Assembly: GCA_039105265.1 (NCBI GenBank)
Contig: JAPFFF010000003.1
Coordinates: 7,502,001-7,566,000 of the forward strand
Source of the DNA: Tritrichomonas musculus
Lineage: Eukaryota > Parabasalia > Tritrichomonadida > Tritrichomonadidae
Direction: 5' to 3'
DNA: 64,000 bases
Below, piece by piece: positions 21,039 to 30,778 of this stretch (within the stretch, counting starts at the first letter, position 1; every line of letters begins with the position of its first letter). The notes beneath the pieces were generated by a model. That model was not told the DNA's origin. It saw only the letters and a program-made list of their open reading frames with translations, and did not search any database. The translations under genes and the position numbers were made by a program.

Positions 21039-22128
21039 GAGTACGCCGAAATAGCGTTTTCTTTTTTGAAAAAATTAACAAAGTCAAAAAAGCGCCATAT
21101 TTTCGGTATACTATTCTTTTTGTATTTTTAATAACATTTCCAAATAAAAACTTTGTTTTTGTTGAAAAATTGGTGTTTTTTGAATATTATCATATATTTT
21201 ACAATAACTAACTTTTTTTCAGAAAAAGTGGAGAATTACAAAAAACATGATATTTTCGATAAAAAATATTTTTTAAAAAATCAAGTTTCTTCTTTTTTTA
21301 GTATTTGAGTTTATTTTGTTAGTAATATTTTTCTAAAAAAAATATTACTAACAAATTTATAATCCAATTGGGCAAACGATTTTTGTTTCTTTAGAAAAAT
21401 AAATTTTCCTATTAATCAAACCAATACAGATTAATGATTTTTATGAACAATAGGCCAAAAAATTACAGGTTGGAAGTTATATTAGTTAGTTGAGGTGGCA
21501 TATGATAAAAAAATTGGGGAAAAAAAGAAAATAGATTTCCCGTTCTTGAATAATGCAATGAATTCAATTATATAAAGTTTATAATTTATTTGATATATAT
21601 TTTTAAAAATCATATTGTTAAAGCAGAATATTGATCATTCCGAAATTAAAATGATATGTTTAAAAAACTAATGACCAATCATAAATATATTCAAAATAAA
21701 CACAATATTTATTGTAAATTACATTCTTTGGTATTTTAAGTAAATAAGAATAAGAATAAGATCATTATGAGCTGAAATTATTTGACTTTTCATTCAATAC
21801 TAATTAAATAAATAAAATCGAATTTCATATAAAAAACTTGGAAAAACATTTTTTTCTAAATCACAAACATTTATTGAAAAAAATAGTTTTTTTTGAAAAA
21901 CAAACTTTTCTGAAAAAAAAATTTTTTTGAATAAAAACAATTACCTATCGAATTTTTTGATTATTTAGAAAAACTCACGTTGAACAAAAAGGAAGAGTTA
22001 TTTCATACAGTTTTATTTTTCTTTATTTAACAAGTTTGAATATAAAAAACTTATTTTCTTTGGAATAACTTATGCTTTTTCATTATTGATACTTTTTTCA
22101 AATAACAATTCACTATTTCGGCGTACTC
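21039..22128. mobile_element. TA-flanked DNA transposon (Tc1/mariner-like, no coding capacity)
   Basis: A 1,090-bp unit bounded by near-perfect 18-20-bp inverted repeats, GAGTACGCCGAAATAG at the left and its reverse complement at the right, each flanked by a TA dinucleotide (21037-21038 and 22129-22130). Similarity continues weakly inward (a run like TTTGAAAAAA at both ends). The inside is AT-rich with no reading frame above background, and holds a perfect hairpin arm GTTAGTAATATTTTT repeated in inverse around 21317-21351. TA target choice and short TIRs point to Tc1/mariner. It is a non-autonomous or decayed copy nested in the virus-like element, and so younger than it. Confidence 0.85.
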
Positions 22129-22130
22129 TA

Positions 22131-25100
22131 TTGAAGGAAATTATATTCATCAATTATCAATTTACATTATTAATAAGCATTTTGTATGTCCAGGAATTTT
22201 TATAGTTGAAGATAATAAAGTTAATATTAATGAACATAATTCTCAATATCCATTTTTAGCTGTTGATAAGAATTTAAATCTTGATTTGAAATCTTTGTAC
22301 ATTAATGGTGAAATTAGTATTATTTATCAATTACCATTAACACATTTGAAATCAACATTACCTTCCATCAAATGTGATATCATAGATTCGAGAAATAGTT
22401 TGAAATTACATGAATCTGATAACTTATATTTATACAAACCAAGTGTCATAACCGAAGAAACATTGACTGATAATATTGATGTATATACAATGAAATGGAC
22501 AATTCCTACTGATTATAGTATTCCTGACGGTTTAAAATTTGAATTTAAAGAACATTGTTTTGGAAATATTTGGACTTATATTTATAGTAATGGAAGATGG
22601 ACTGGGAATAATATTAAAGGTCGAATAAATGGTAAAATTATAAATAAAAGAAATGAACAAGAATCAGGTAAAAGTCAAACAAAATATCAAGAAAGAGATG
22701 GAGCGTTAATTATGATTAAAAGAACTCCAATAAATATTTTGGTAGGTACTAATCAGAACGAATGGGAAACAAACATCTTTGAAAAATTAAAAAGAATTTG
22801 GGATATTGAATCAAAAGTATTATTAAAAGATGGTACAATCGAAAAAGGTGATAAATATGGTTTAAATTTTGATGTTGAAGTTTGGTTACCAAAATATTTA
22901 GAAGGTGATGTTATTTATAATTGTGCTTCGGTTCATGCTTATATTAATGGTTATTCAACGAAAAAAGATAGTTTGAATTTTTCAAATTGGGAAAGAGTAT
23001 ATTTAGATTTCAAAATTGATTCTCCAAAATATAATAATCGATTAAGTTTTATTCCTGAAAATTTGTATACAGGTACTGCTGATTATGATAAAAATTATAT
23101 GAGTTTAAAAGGTGATTTAGATACAATTGAAAAATTAACTCATGATTATTCATCAAGACATGGTATTGAGAATCAAGATTTAGTATTATATTTAAGAAAA
23201 GATTTAGTAGATCCAATTGAAGAAATTAATTGGGATAAAAATACTAATCCATTTGAATATATAATTAATCAACAATATTATGAAGTGAGTCCAAATCCAA
23301 ATGCAGCAACTACTTTATATACTGATTACAACATAACTTCATCAAAAATTATTACAGCAGACAATATTACAACAATGAGATCAGATTTAAATTTAGTTTC
23401 AAATACGATTGATGTTGTTTCTGTTGATGTTGATAATTTAGATAAATCCGTTGAAAATTTAAAAACAAGAATGACTCTAACTGAAAAAATAACTGAAAAA
23501 TTAGAAGCTGATGTTGATAAAATTAGATTAAGACAAAATATTCAAATGGTAGCTGGTTTGATAGGTTTTAGTGCAAAAGGTATATCATTTGGTATAAAAA
23601 GTATTTCTGGTGTTGTTAGTAATATGTGGAAAGCTTGGGTAGAATCAAATGCAGAAATGGAATTAGCAGATTTATCAAGAAGTGATGGAGTTTCATTATC
23701 TGGTGTAAGAAATTGGTGTGAATCTGGTGCAACAACAATTCCAATATTTGATGAAAAAGAAGAAGAACAAATTTTAACCGTAGGTGGTGGAAAACAATTA
23801 TGTTATTCATTTAGAGATTCAATGAAGAAACCTTTATTGAAAATTGTAGATAAAATTGAGGAAATTGAAAGTGATTATATTTCCAGAAGTGAACTAACAA
23901 GAATGGATACAATTGATATTGTTATCAAAGTTAATGAAATGGATGTTCCAATAATTTTAACTGCAGAAGAAGAATTAAAAAATGGTATTTGTGTATTTAA
24001 ATTATTCACCTCTGAAGGTCAAAAACGATTATATATCAAAATTGAACAAGGTACAATAACAGATTATAAAGGAGTTGATACAACAACAACAATAGATAGC
24101 ATCACAATTGAAGGTCTTCCAAAATCTGAAGAATATCGTACAAAATATTTATCATGGATTGATAAATCAGGAAAAACAATTACCTTGACTGGAGAAAATA
24201 CAGATGCTAAATTAATTGGTTGTGTTATTGAAAAGAATACATTTATTAGACTTTTAGTTGAGAAAACTCCAGCTGATATTGCTTATTTATCTGATATTGA
24301 AGCCTTAGATGAAAAAATAAATGCATTAGCAGTCAATAGTCATCAAAATGATGTTGCAATGTTGAGTCTTGAATATCCAACAACTGACGAAGTAAATACT
24401 GCTTTAGAAACTATTCAACAAGAATTAGCTAAGAAACCAAATATTGAAGAATTATATACGAAAGAAGAAGCGGATGCAAAATATGCTTTGAAAAGTGAAA
24501 TCCCTGAAATTCCTGATGATTATGCGACAATCGACGATCTGGATCAATATGCCTTGAAGAAAGACGTCTCCAAATATCGAGAGAAAAATGATTTGATATA
24601 TAAAGATGCTGTCGATGTGCCTTTTGAAAATGTCCGAGATAGTGAAGGAAGGTGGGAAGCCAAAATAAAAATGACTAGGGGAACTCGTCTTGTTGGAACG
24701 ATTACTGATGCTGGCGTGGTCAAGAATTTTGATTTTCTGTTTGATTATGATGAAAATGTACCTGAGAATTCAGATATATATATCAATATAGAAATTGATG
24801 GAACAACTTATAACATAAATTATTATCCAAATGAGGGTGATGATTGGTGCTTTTTTATTGAAAGCGAAACAGGAGCATTAGATACCAAATTAAAACTAGC
24901 GGAAAAAATAATTAAACAAGATGAAATAGTTTTGAAAACAGATAATCGAATCGATTTAGAGAAAACTTTTGAGAATGCTTTGGTTGAATTCATCAAAAAT
25001 GATAGATACAAGAATATTTCTGATAATCCAAAAACATATATTGGTTATTTCTATTTTGTTAATGGAGAATTTGAACTCAGATTTAAATTTATTCCAAGAA

Positions 25101-25846
25101 ATTTCGATGACAAATATATGATTTTTCAATATGATTCTGCTGATGGTGAATTTTGTATTGTATTGCTATTGAACATTTATTCAAACTCTGGAACATTCAT
25201 CATTTTTTCAAAAGTTGGAGAATTTAAATATAGAATCGTGAAAGATTTAACCATTGAAACTGTTTATGATGAAAAATATAGAAATAATGTTTCAAAAGTT
25301 TATTGTACCTTTGATGGATTTGTAAATATTAGTTCGTCTGTTGATGATTATATGGAAGACATAAATGGCTATTCTGATATTAAATATTTCAAAGTTGTTA
25401 GATCAAATGAAAAATATCCTGTTGAAGATGTTCTTGGATTATTTATGGACTTCTTTGTTTCATTCAAGAATCATAAAGATGAAGAAAATGAATGGAAAAT
25501 ATTTTATTCTGGCTTTGTTGATTGTGATATTCAATGGATTGATGAATTAACAGGAATCAATTATGATTCACACAAAAATATTTTAACGATTAGTGTCGAG
25601 TTCGATTCTGATGCATATGAATTGTTAATAATATTTAAAGAGAAGAGTGGTGAAAAACATTTTGTGAGAATTCTCCACGGATCAAAGATTGCTTTACTCG
25701 ATGAAATATATGGATCAAAGAAAGTAAAAGTTGTTCAATATCAAGCTACAGATGATAAATATGACTTTAATGTAAGAATGAATTTAGATCAATATCTAGA
25801 CAGACAGATTTACATTAAGCAATTGAAATGGAATGTGTATCAATAA
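22131..25846 (+). CDS. Fibre-type structural gene, part right of the DNA transposon
   Basis: The coding-like frame is open from the transposon edge and continues over 1,200 residues to TAA at 25844. The middle shows a coiled coil (residues about 110-160 of the ORF counted from 22286: TLTEKITEKLEADVDKIRLR-type heptads), then a Gly/Ser hydrophobic segment (LIGFSAKGISFGIKSISG). Further on is a YTKEEADAKYALKSEI motif, strongly reminiscent of phage and viral fibre connectors, and then a beta-rich C-terminal domain. It ends 11 bases before a convergent gene. A receptor-binding or spike role is inferred. The gene is interrupted by the 1.1-kb transposon, so no product is expected from this copy as found. 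Confidence 0.7.
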
Positions 25847-25856
25847 AAGTTCGATC

Positions 25857-26390
25857 TTATACAACAACATATTTCAAACAAATATGATAAACATTAACTA
25901 AATCATTAAATTCTTTGTTATAAACTTGTTTGAAATCTGTTACCATTTCACCATCTTCATTAATTATTTTTATTGCTTCAATTTTTCGAATAGGTGATGC
26001 TTTAGATGCACAACATTTAATATCTTCATCAATATAAATTTCTACAGATGAACAATTTTTGCCTAATATTGTTTTGATTATTTCTTGTAAACTTGCAATT
26101 GGTATAATAATACAATTTTTAGATATTAAATTCGAAATTAAAGCTTTATCTTGATCTAATAATATTTTTGCATATGTTTCTAAAATTAAATATTTAACAT
26201 CTTTTTCAATTTCATTATTTTTGATATCAGGTAATTCAATTTCACGAGTTATAACAATATCTTCTTTCCCATCATCTCTTTTATTAATTATTATATTATT
26301 TGTTAAGTTGTTTGTACTTTGACTAGCTGCTGAAGGCTCTAACGAAATATTAGCATTTACTCCTGCATTCGCTGCTCTTTTCTTAATCAT
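25857..26390 (-). CDS. Element protein of 177 aa, unknown function
   Basis: The ATG at 26390 follows a short AT-rich gap. The N-terminal 60 residues are polar and low-complexity (Ala/Asn/Ser), followed by a mixed alpha/beta region with a hydrophobic NLISKNCIIIPIASL strand and a Cys pair (KCCASK). It is convergent with the fibre gene. No recognised domain; it could be a small structural or regulatory protein. Confidence 0.7.
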   Translation of the reverse strand: MIKKRAANAGVNANISLEPSAASQSTNNLTNNIIINKRDDGKEDIVITREIELPDIKNNEIEKDVKYLILETYAKILLDQDKALISNLISKNCIIIPIASLQEIIKTILGKNCSSVEIYIDEDIKCCASKASPIRKIEAIKIINEDGEMVTDFKQVYNKEFNDLVNVYHICLKYVVV

Positions 26391-26410
26391 TTTTGAGTTT
26401 CTGAAAAAAT

Positions 26411-26677
26411 TTATGAAATTTGAAAATACTTTTTGATGACTAATGTGCGATCTAATGTTTGTTTCATCCTAAATATAATATCTTCAAGTTCATTTAAATC
26501 TGTTTCTATTTCTTTTTCTATTACACTTATATTTTTTGAAATATTCATACATTCACAAGATTCAGTAAAACTATCTGTATTCATAAATGTATCAAATAAT
26601 TCACTTTTGATTTCACTAAACAAATGTCTTAATTCTTGTCTATCGTCCTTTAAAGCTTTTGGTAATGATAAAGTCAT
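26411..26677 (-). CDS. Small helical element protein (88 aa)
   Basis: I choose the ATG at 26677 (MTLSLPKAL) rather than the longest frame, whose first ten residues (PFFLFIFKKM) come from the AT-rich leader. Residues 45-85 form a strong heptad helix (EKEIETDLNELEDIIFRMKQ). Two Cys residues sit in the middle. It is divergent from the 36-aa peptide gene at 26701, with only 23 bases between the two starts. Confidence 0.65.
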   Translation of the reverse strand: MTLSLPKALKDDRQELRHLFSEIKSELFDTFMNTDSFTESCECMNISKNISVIEKEIETDLNELEDIIFRMKQTLDRTLVIKKYFQIS

Positions 26678-26700
26678 TTTTTTAAAAATAAATAAAAAGA

Positions 26701-26811
26701 ATGGCATTTGGAAGTTTTAATAAAAAAATTAGTGCTAAACCAGCAGTCTTATTAAATCCAAGAAAAGATCCAAATATTTTCAATAAGCCAATATTTCAAC
26801 CTTTATCTTGA
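26701..26811 (+). CDS. 36-aa peptide with MAFGS start, possible small virion peptide
   Basis: A 36-codon frame from the ATG at 26701 to TGA at 26809-26811, too short for ORF calling. It begins MAFGSFNKKIS, matching the first five residues and general basic character of the amphipathic protein at 13026-13307 (MAFGSWIKK), and has a Pro/Asn/Lys-rich tail. It sits between two minus-strand genes and slightly overlaps the end of the next. The shared start suggests a common origin or shared N-terminal signal; a core-peptide role like adenovirus pX is possible. Confidence 0.5.
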   Translation: MAFGSFNKKISAKPAVLLNPRKDPNIFNKPIFQPLS

Positions 26812-27032
26812 TTTCTAAAATCATGAAATCGAATTGGTCCAATTGGATGAAGTGTTTTTTTGGGATAAATTTTTTGTATTTCTTTTCGAAGATTTCTATT
26901 TTCATTCTTTGGAAAATACATCAATGCCAATGAACCTTTTTCATCAAGAAGAAACGGTTTTCTAGAACCATCATCGTCAATAACCCAAATTATTTTCCAC
27001 TTTGACTTGTGTACATATCGTTGACCTTTCAT
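26796..27032 (-). CDS. Small basic element protein (78 aa)
   Basis: The ATG at 27032 directly abuts the preceding minus-strand reading stretch (stop at 27033-27035). The product is basic with an ordered beta-type start (KWKIIWVIDDDGSRKPFLLDEKGS) and a Lys/Arg/Pro tail. It overlaps the end of the tiny plus-strand peptide by 16 bases. No family recognised. Confidence 0.6.
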   Translation of the reverse strand: MKGQRYVHKSKWKIIWVIDDDGSRKPFLLDEKGSLALMYFPKNENRNLRKEIQKIYPKKTLHPIGPIRFHDFRNQDKG

Positions 27033-27586
27033 TTATTTTTTTGGTCGACCAGATTGCCCTTTAACCGTTTTATCTAAATCTTTTAATTGTTTGATAGTTG
27101 CACCTTCAGGAATTGGAATTCCTTTCCTTTCTAATTTCTTGACCATCTCATTATATATCTCATCTTTGGACCTCCATTTTCCTTTTTGTTTTTGTTTTTG
27201 TTTTGGTGGATCAGTTGAATTGGTTATTCTCAGATCATCTTCAATTGGAACATAATTATAATCAATTTCGACTATTGGTTCTTGTTTTGGTAATTCAGAT
27301 GGTGGATTATCAAAATAATTATCTTCAAATTCAGATGGTGGATTATCAAAATAATTATCATAAAATTCAGGATTATCATCATATAGAGTTCTTAATGGTG
27401 ACTCTTTTTGAACCGTTTTTGTTGGTTTTATTGAATCTTGAATAATATTTTGTTTGAATTTCTCACTATTTGGAAGAGTTGTAATAACTTGTTTTTGTTT
27501 TTGTTTTGGTTCTGGTTTTTGTATTGGAAGATTTACATGAACTACGTTAGGTAAATTTATTTTTTTCGGTTCATATTTCTTTGTGA
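27033..27586 (-). other. Coding-like minus-strand stretch without its own start; probable remnant of a virion gene
   Basis: An open minus-strand frame ending at 27033-27035 that has no suitable ATG. It encodes a Pro/Gln/Lys-rich sequence with two near-identical copies of a DNYFDNPPSE motif (DNA repeat of about 36 bp between 27296 and 27366), then a basic segment with an SAP-like helix pair (DEIYNEMVKKLERKGI) and a GRPKK end, an AT-hook-like tail. Style and strand match the basic protein gene immediately upstream. The local gene structure looks broken (about one break); I assign no product. Confidence 0.45.
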
Positions 27587-28966
27587 TTATTCTGTTCCTG
27601 GAATTTTTTTTTCCCCATTTAATCTTTTCATTATTGTTTGAGCATATTGTGATCGATTAGATAACGGAGGTCTTTGAGTTTGAGTACCAACTGCATCATT
27701 TGTTTCTGTTATTGGTGGTTGCACAGGTTCGCTAACACTCACTGGTGGTGGAGGAGGAGGAGGAATGGGTGTTCCTACTGCCTCATTTGTTTCGGTTATT
27801 GGTTTCCTTGTCTGTTTTGGTTCCTTTCTTTCTCTCTTTTTATATACTAGATTATTTGATTCAATTAATTCAATTATTTCTTTTCTTTTTGTTGATGCAT
27901 CAAATTCAATCCCATTTCTTCTTAACAATCTTCGAAGACTATCGATTTTAATTCCTTTGTATTTTTCTCTCAATTCTTGATTTCTTTGTTTTGCTTCATT
28001 TGCCTTCGCCTTTTTTGGCTTTGGCTCACTTTCTTTCGCCTTTTTCGGTTTTGGCTCACTTTCTTTCGCCTTTTTTGATTTTTTCCCAAATTTACCTTTT
28101 GCTATATCTTTCATTGTTTGGGCTAAATCCATTCTTGTTGCATCTGCTGGAATTGGATTGAGCTCAACATCTTCTAAGTCTATTGAATTGATTGCATTTA
28201 ATAAAGTTCCATAAGATAAATATTGATATCGACCTTTTTGAATACAATCTGCTTCATGTAACCAGATATTTAATTTTTCGTCATCTGTATTGTTATCTAC
28301 ATTATATCCTAATTTTTGTAATTTTTCTATTCTTTTAGCTTTTGGTATTTCACCATATTTAGCTATCATTTTATTTATTTTATCTAATCTTTTCTTCTCT
28401 TTCGCATCAACAAAATCTTTTGCTCTAGGAACATTTGCTCTTGTTCTTTTTTGTTTTGGCTCATTTTCTTTCGCCTTTTTTGGCTCATTTTCTTTCGCCT
28501 TTTTTGGCTCATTTTCTTTCGCCTTTTTTGGTTTGAGTTTATCAACAAAATCTTTTGCTCTTGGAACATTTGCTCTTGTTCTTGGTTTCTTTTCATTGAG
28601 GACCCAATCGAGTTCACCATTTTTCAACATTCTTTGACCTTTCCTTTGTTTATATAATCTATGTGCTTCTAGTTTTTCTGGAGTAGGATCAAGAATTTCT
28701 AATGGAACGATCTTTTGTTTTGATCTTTTCTTCCATTCTGATGGAGTAAAAACATATTCATGTAATCCTTTCATCACATGAATTCTATTATCAGGTGTTT
28801 TTTCCATAAAATATCTCTTATCTTTAAATTCATAACTTTGTGCATATCCTTTCTTTGTTGTATTTATTTTTTTTACTTGTCTCTGGTTATGATTATCTCG
28901 TTTCCTGAAAAACTCTTTCGCTTCTGGTGTTGTATTTGATCGTTTTGTATTTACTTTTTTTGACAT
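27587..28966 (-). CDS. Large basic repeat protein with SAP-like domain, probable DNA-condensing core protein
   Basis: 459 residues from the ATG at 28966, extremely Lys-rich. Visible repeats are RTRANVPRAKDFVD twice (near residues 130 and 172), KKAKENEP three times between them, and KKAKESEPKP twice near residue 300. Residues about 330-375 (ELREKYKGIKIDSLRRLLRR...) look like an SAP/Rho-N-type helix-extended-loop-helix DNA-binding motif. A poly-Pro stretch of eight residues and a TETN(E/D)AVGT pair follow. In virions of this class such basic proteins package DNA. It lies with two more basic genes. The SAP call is by pattern. Confidence 0.7.
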   Translation of the reverse strand: MSKKVNTKRSNTTPEAKEFFRKRDNHNQRQVKKINTTKKGYAQSYEFKDKRYFMEKTPDNRIHVMKGLHEYVFTPSEWKKRSKQKIVPLEILDPTPEKLEAHRLYKQRKGQRMLKNGELDWVLNEKKPRTRANVPRAKDFVDKLKPKKAKENEPKKAKENEPKKAKENEPKQKRTRANVPRAKDFVDAKEKKRLDKINKMIAKYGEIPKAKRIEKLQKLGYNVDNNTDDEKLNIWLHEADCIQKGRYQYLSYGTLLNAINSIDLEDVELNPIPADATRMDLAQTMKDIAKGKFGKKSKKAKESEPKPKKAKESEPKPKKAKANEAKQRNQELREKYKGIKIDSLRRLLRRNGIEFDASTKRKEIIELIESNNLVYKKRERKEPKQTRKPITETNEAVGTPIPPPPPPPVSVSEPVQPPITETNDAVGTQTQRPPLSNRSQYAQTIMKRLNGEKKIPGTE

Positions 28967-29006
28967 TTTTACTTACAAAAATAATATCGAATTTCAATTT
29001 TTAAAT

Positions 29007-29585
29007 TTAATTCTTTGTTCTTCTTTTATATCCTTTTTGTGGTCCTGGTTTCTTTCTAGGTGTTCCATCTTTTTTCAATTCTCCTTTCTTTTGTCCTTTA
29101 TCTGATCTTGTTTTTCTTGGTAATCGAGGTCCATAATGTCTTTCTCGTGGTTTTCTTGTTCCATTCGGTTTTTTCCTTGGTTGTCTTGGTTTATTTGATG
29201 TTTTTCTTTTATTTTTATATCCTGTTTCTGCCCAACGTGCAAGAATTGCTTGTAATGTTTCTTTTGTATCATCAGGTGAAAAATGGATTCCTTCTTTTCT
29301 CGCAAAATCTTGTAAATCTTTTAAATTAACATGTGACCAATCATAAGCAGGTAGATCTAAATATTTTCTTGGTGTCTTTGGAGCTGGAGCTGCTGTTGCT
29401 TCTACTACATCTGCTGCTGCTTGCATTGCTTCTCCTGCTTGATTTAATACCTTTGCTGTTGATTTTTTGATTTTGATATCAGATAATGTCTTCGCTGAGG
29501 TTGTTGTTGGTGGTGGTCCTGTTGCGAATTTTATTGTACTTGCACGTCTAGCGTTTTTTCCTGGATTGTTTTTTTTCGATACCAT
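29007..29585 (-). CDS. Basic SAP-like DNA-binding core protein
   Basis: 192 residues from the ATG at 29585. Residues 1-75 are Ala/Thr/Lys-rich, residues about 85-125 (VNLKDLQDFARKEGIHFSPD...) fit an SAP/HeH-type DNA-binding fold, and the last 70 residues are a histone-tail-like Arg/Lys/Pro/Gly region (KPRQPRKK, RKKPGPQKGYKRR). A nucleoid or virion core role is inferred. It lies head-to-tail with the basic genes on both sides, with gaps of 40-50 bases. Confidence 0.72.
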   Translation of the reverse strand: MVSKKNNPGKNARRASTIKFATGPPPTTTSAKTLSDIKIKKSTAKVLNQAGEAMQAAADVVEATAAPAPKTPRKYLDLPAYDWSHVNLKDLQDFARKEGIHFSPDDTKETLQAILARWAETGYKNKRKTSNKPRQPRKKPNGTRKPRERHYGPRLPRKTRSDKGQKKGELKKDGTPRKKPGPQKGYKRRTKN

Positions 29586-29633
29586 CTTTTATTTTTGATT
29601 TTTCATTAAATTATCAAAAAATAAAATTATTTT

Positions 29634-29900
29634 TTATCGTTCTTTTCTTCGATCCTTTTTATCTTTTTTGAGCTTGGTTTTCGTTTTGATTGTATTCCGA
29701 AATGATCTTGGTGATGGTTTATACAAATCCGTATACCATGCTGGGAGTACAAGTTCTTTTATTGCTTTTGGTGGTGCTGTTGCTTTTGTTGATCCTGTTG
29801 CATTTGATGATCCTGATTTGACTGTAAAGATCATTACGGGGTTTGCTGGGGGTCGTGCTTTCTTTTTCGGTGTCGTCCTTCTTTGTTTTTTTACTGGCAT
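29634..29900 (-). CDS. Small basic core-type protein (88 aa)
   Basis: The ATG at 29900 opens an 88-residue frame with two basic blocks (KKQRRTTPKKKARPP at the start, KTKTKLKKDKKDRRKER at the end) around a short hydrophobic Val/Leu/Trp middle. Composition resembles adenovirus pVII/pX-type DNA-condensing peptides. It is the third gene of the basic-protein run. The role is inferred from composition. Confidence 0.62.
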   Translation of the reverse strand: MPVKKQRRTTPKKKARPPANPVMIFTVKSGSSNATGSTKATAPPKAIKELVLPAWYTDLYKPSPRSFRNTIKTKTKLKKDKKDRRKER

Positions 29901-29938
29901 TTGATTCTTTCATTAAAATTAATTTTTCAAAAAACTAA

Positions 29939-30187
29939 TTACATCAAACCTATTTCCAGTTCTAACTTCTCTAATATAAATTGCTCTAACATATTAATGA
30001 AATGAGTATCAATTTGATTAGCAATTCTTAAATTTAAAACAATTCTTTGATCAAATAGTTCAATTGATTTATTGAATATTTCATTCATCCAATAATTTTT
30101 CATTTCTTGTGAATTTGCAAATCTCCATTCCAATATTAAGAATAACGTATCATTAATTTCTTTGAGTTCATTCTTGATGTAATTCAT
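29939..30187 (-). CDS. Small helical element protein (82 aa)
   Basis: The ATG at 30187 lies inside the end of the next upstream gene (20-base overlap, 30168-30187), suggesting tight coupling. The product is almost entirely amphipathic helix with hydrophobic heptads (LFLILEWRF, IANQIDTHFINMLEQFILEKL). No Cys, no membrane segment. Possibly a structural or adaptor coiled-coil protein. Confidence 0.6.
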   Translation of the reverse strand: MNYIKNELKEINDTLFLILEWRFANSQEMKNYWMNEIFNKSIELFDQRIVLNLRIANQIDTHFINMLEQFILEKLELEIGLM

Positions 30188-30500
30188 TTTCTATCTCATT
30201 AAAATCTTCTTCATTTTCATTTTCATTTTCCTCTTCTCCATTTTCAGGATCTTCAAAAGTTTTATTTAAGTTATCAACACTCTTTGATTTTGTTATTTTT
30301 CTATTTCCTCCTTTCAAATGTGGTCTTGATGGCCTATCTTTTTTCATCCAATCTGACCACCTTACTGAAAATTCATTACCTTCATATAAATAATGAATAC
30401 GAATATCTCCTCTTTTGTATTCATCTAATAATATACAATTTTCTTTAGCCATTTCTTCTCTCACTTTTTGAGTATTCCAACGGATCCTAGTCTTTGTCAT
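30168..30500 (-). CDS. Element protein with a homing-endonuclease-associated-like domain and acidic tail
   Basis: The start is taken at the ATG at 30500 (MTKTRIRWN); the longer frame begins at a TTG. Residues about 15-70 (LLDEYKRGDIRIHYLYEGNEFSVRW pattern) resemble the small beta domain that accompanies phage and viral HNH/GIY-YIG endonucleases (DUF723/NUMOD style), but the usual Cys ligands are absent and no nuclease domain follows. The C-terminal 40 residues are strongly acidic (EEENENENEED). A DNA-contact role is possible. Confidence 0.6.
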   Translation of the reverse strand: MTKTRIRWNTQKVREEMAKENCILLDEYKRGDIRIHYLYEGNEFSVRWSDWMKKDRPSRPHLKGGNRKITKSKSVDNLNKTFEDPENGEEENENENEEDFNEIENELHQE

Positions 30501-30559
30501 ATATTTTTGAGACAAAATAAAAAATTAAAAAAATTAAAAAAGCTTATTGTTTAATTAAA

Positions 30560-30730
30560 TCACTCTAGCTTCCAGATTATGTAAATAAATAAGATAATAG
30601 CCAAAATCCACACGGCAAAAACAGTAATCCAAAGAGTGCAATTTGATGGAGGTTCTGAACAACAATGATATTCATTATCGGGATTATCATTTTTTTCCAA
30701 AGCAGAGAGGTCAATTAGAGGATCCGACAT
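30560..30730 (-). CDS. Small single-pass membrane protein (56 aa), minus-strand partner
   Basis: The ATG at 30728-30730 opens a 56-residue frame ending at 30560. The N-terminal 30 residues are acidic with a CC pair (EYHCCSEPPSNC), followed by a membrane helix (WITVFAVWILAIILFIYIIW) and a short charged end. It is divergent from the similar small membrane gene at 30779, sharing the 48-base promoter gap. Start MSDPLID parallels MSEPLID of its partner, so the two are likely paralogues. Confidence 0.6.
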   Translation of the reverse strand: MSDPLIDLSALEKNDNPDNEYHCCSEPPSNCTLWITVFAVWILAIILFIYIIWKLE

Positions 30731-30778
30731 TGAAAAAATGAAAACGGTTAGATCGGTTTTGACGGACCATTTTTATTA

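Noticed and set aside
27203-27445. Plus-strand frame of 80 residues with repeats
   Set aside because: Antisense to the repeated DNYFDNPPSE coding-like stretch.
28290-28657. Plus-strand frames with repeated FWLIFFRLF or FGSFSFAF motifs
   Set aside because: They are shadows of the minus-strand KKAKENEP repeats of the basic core protein.
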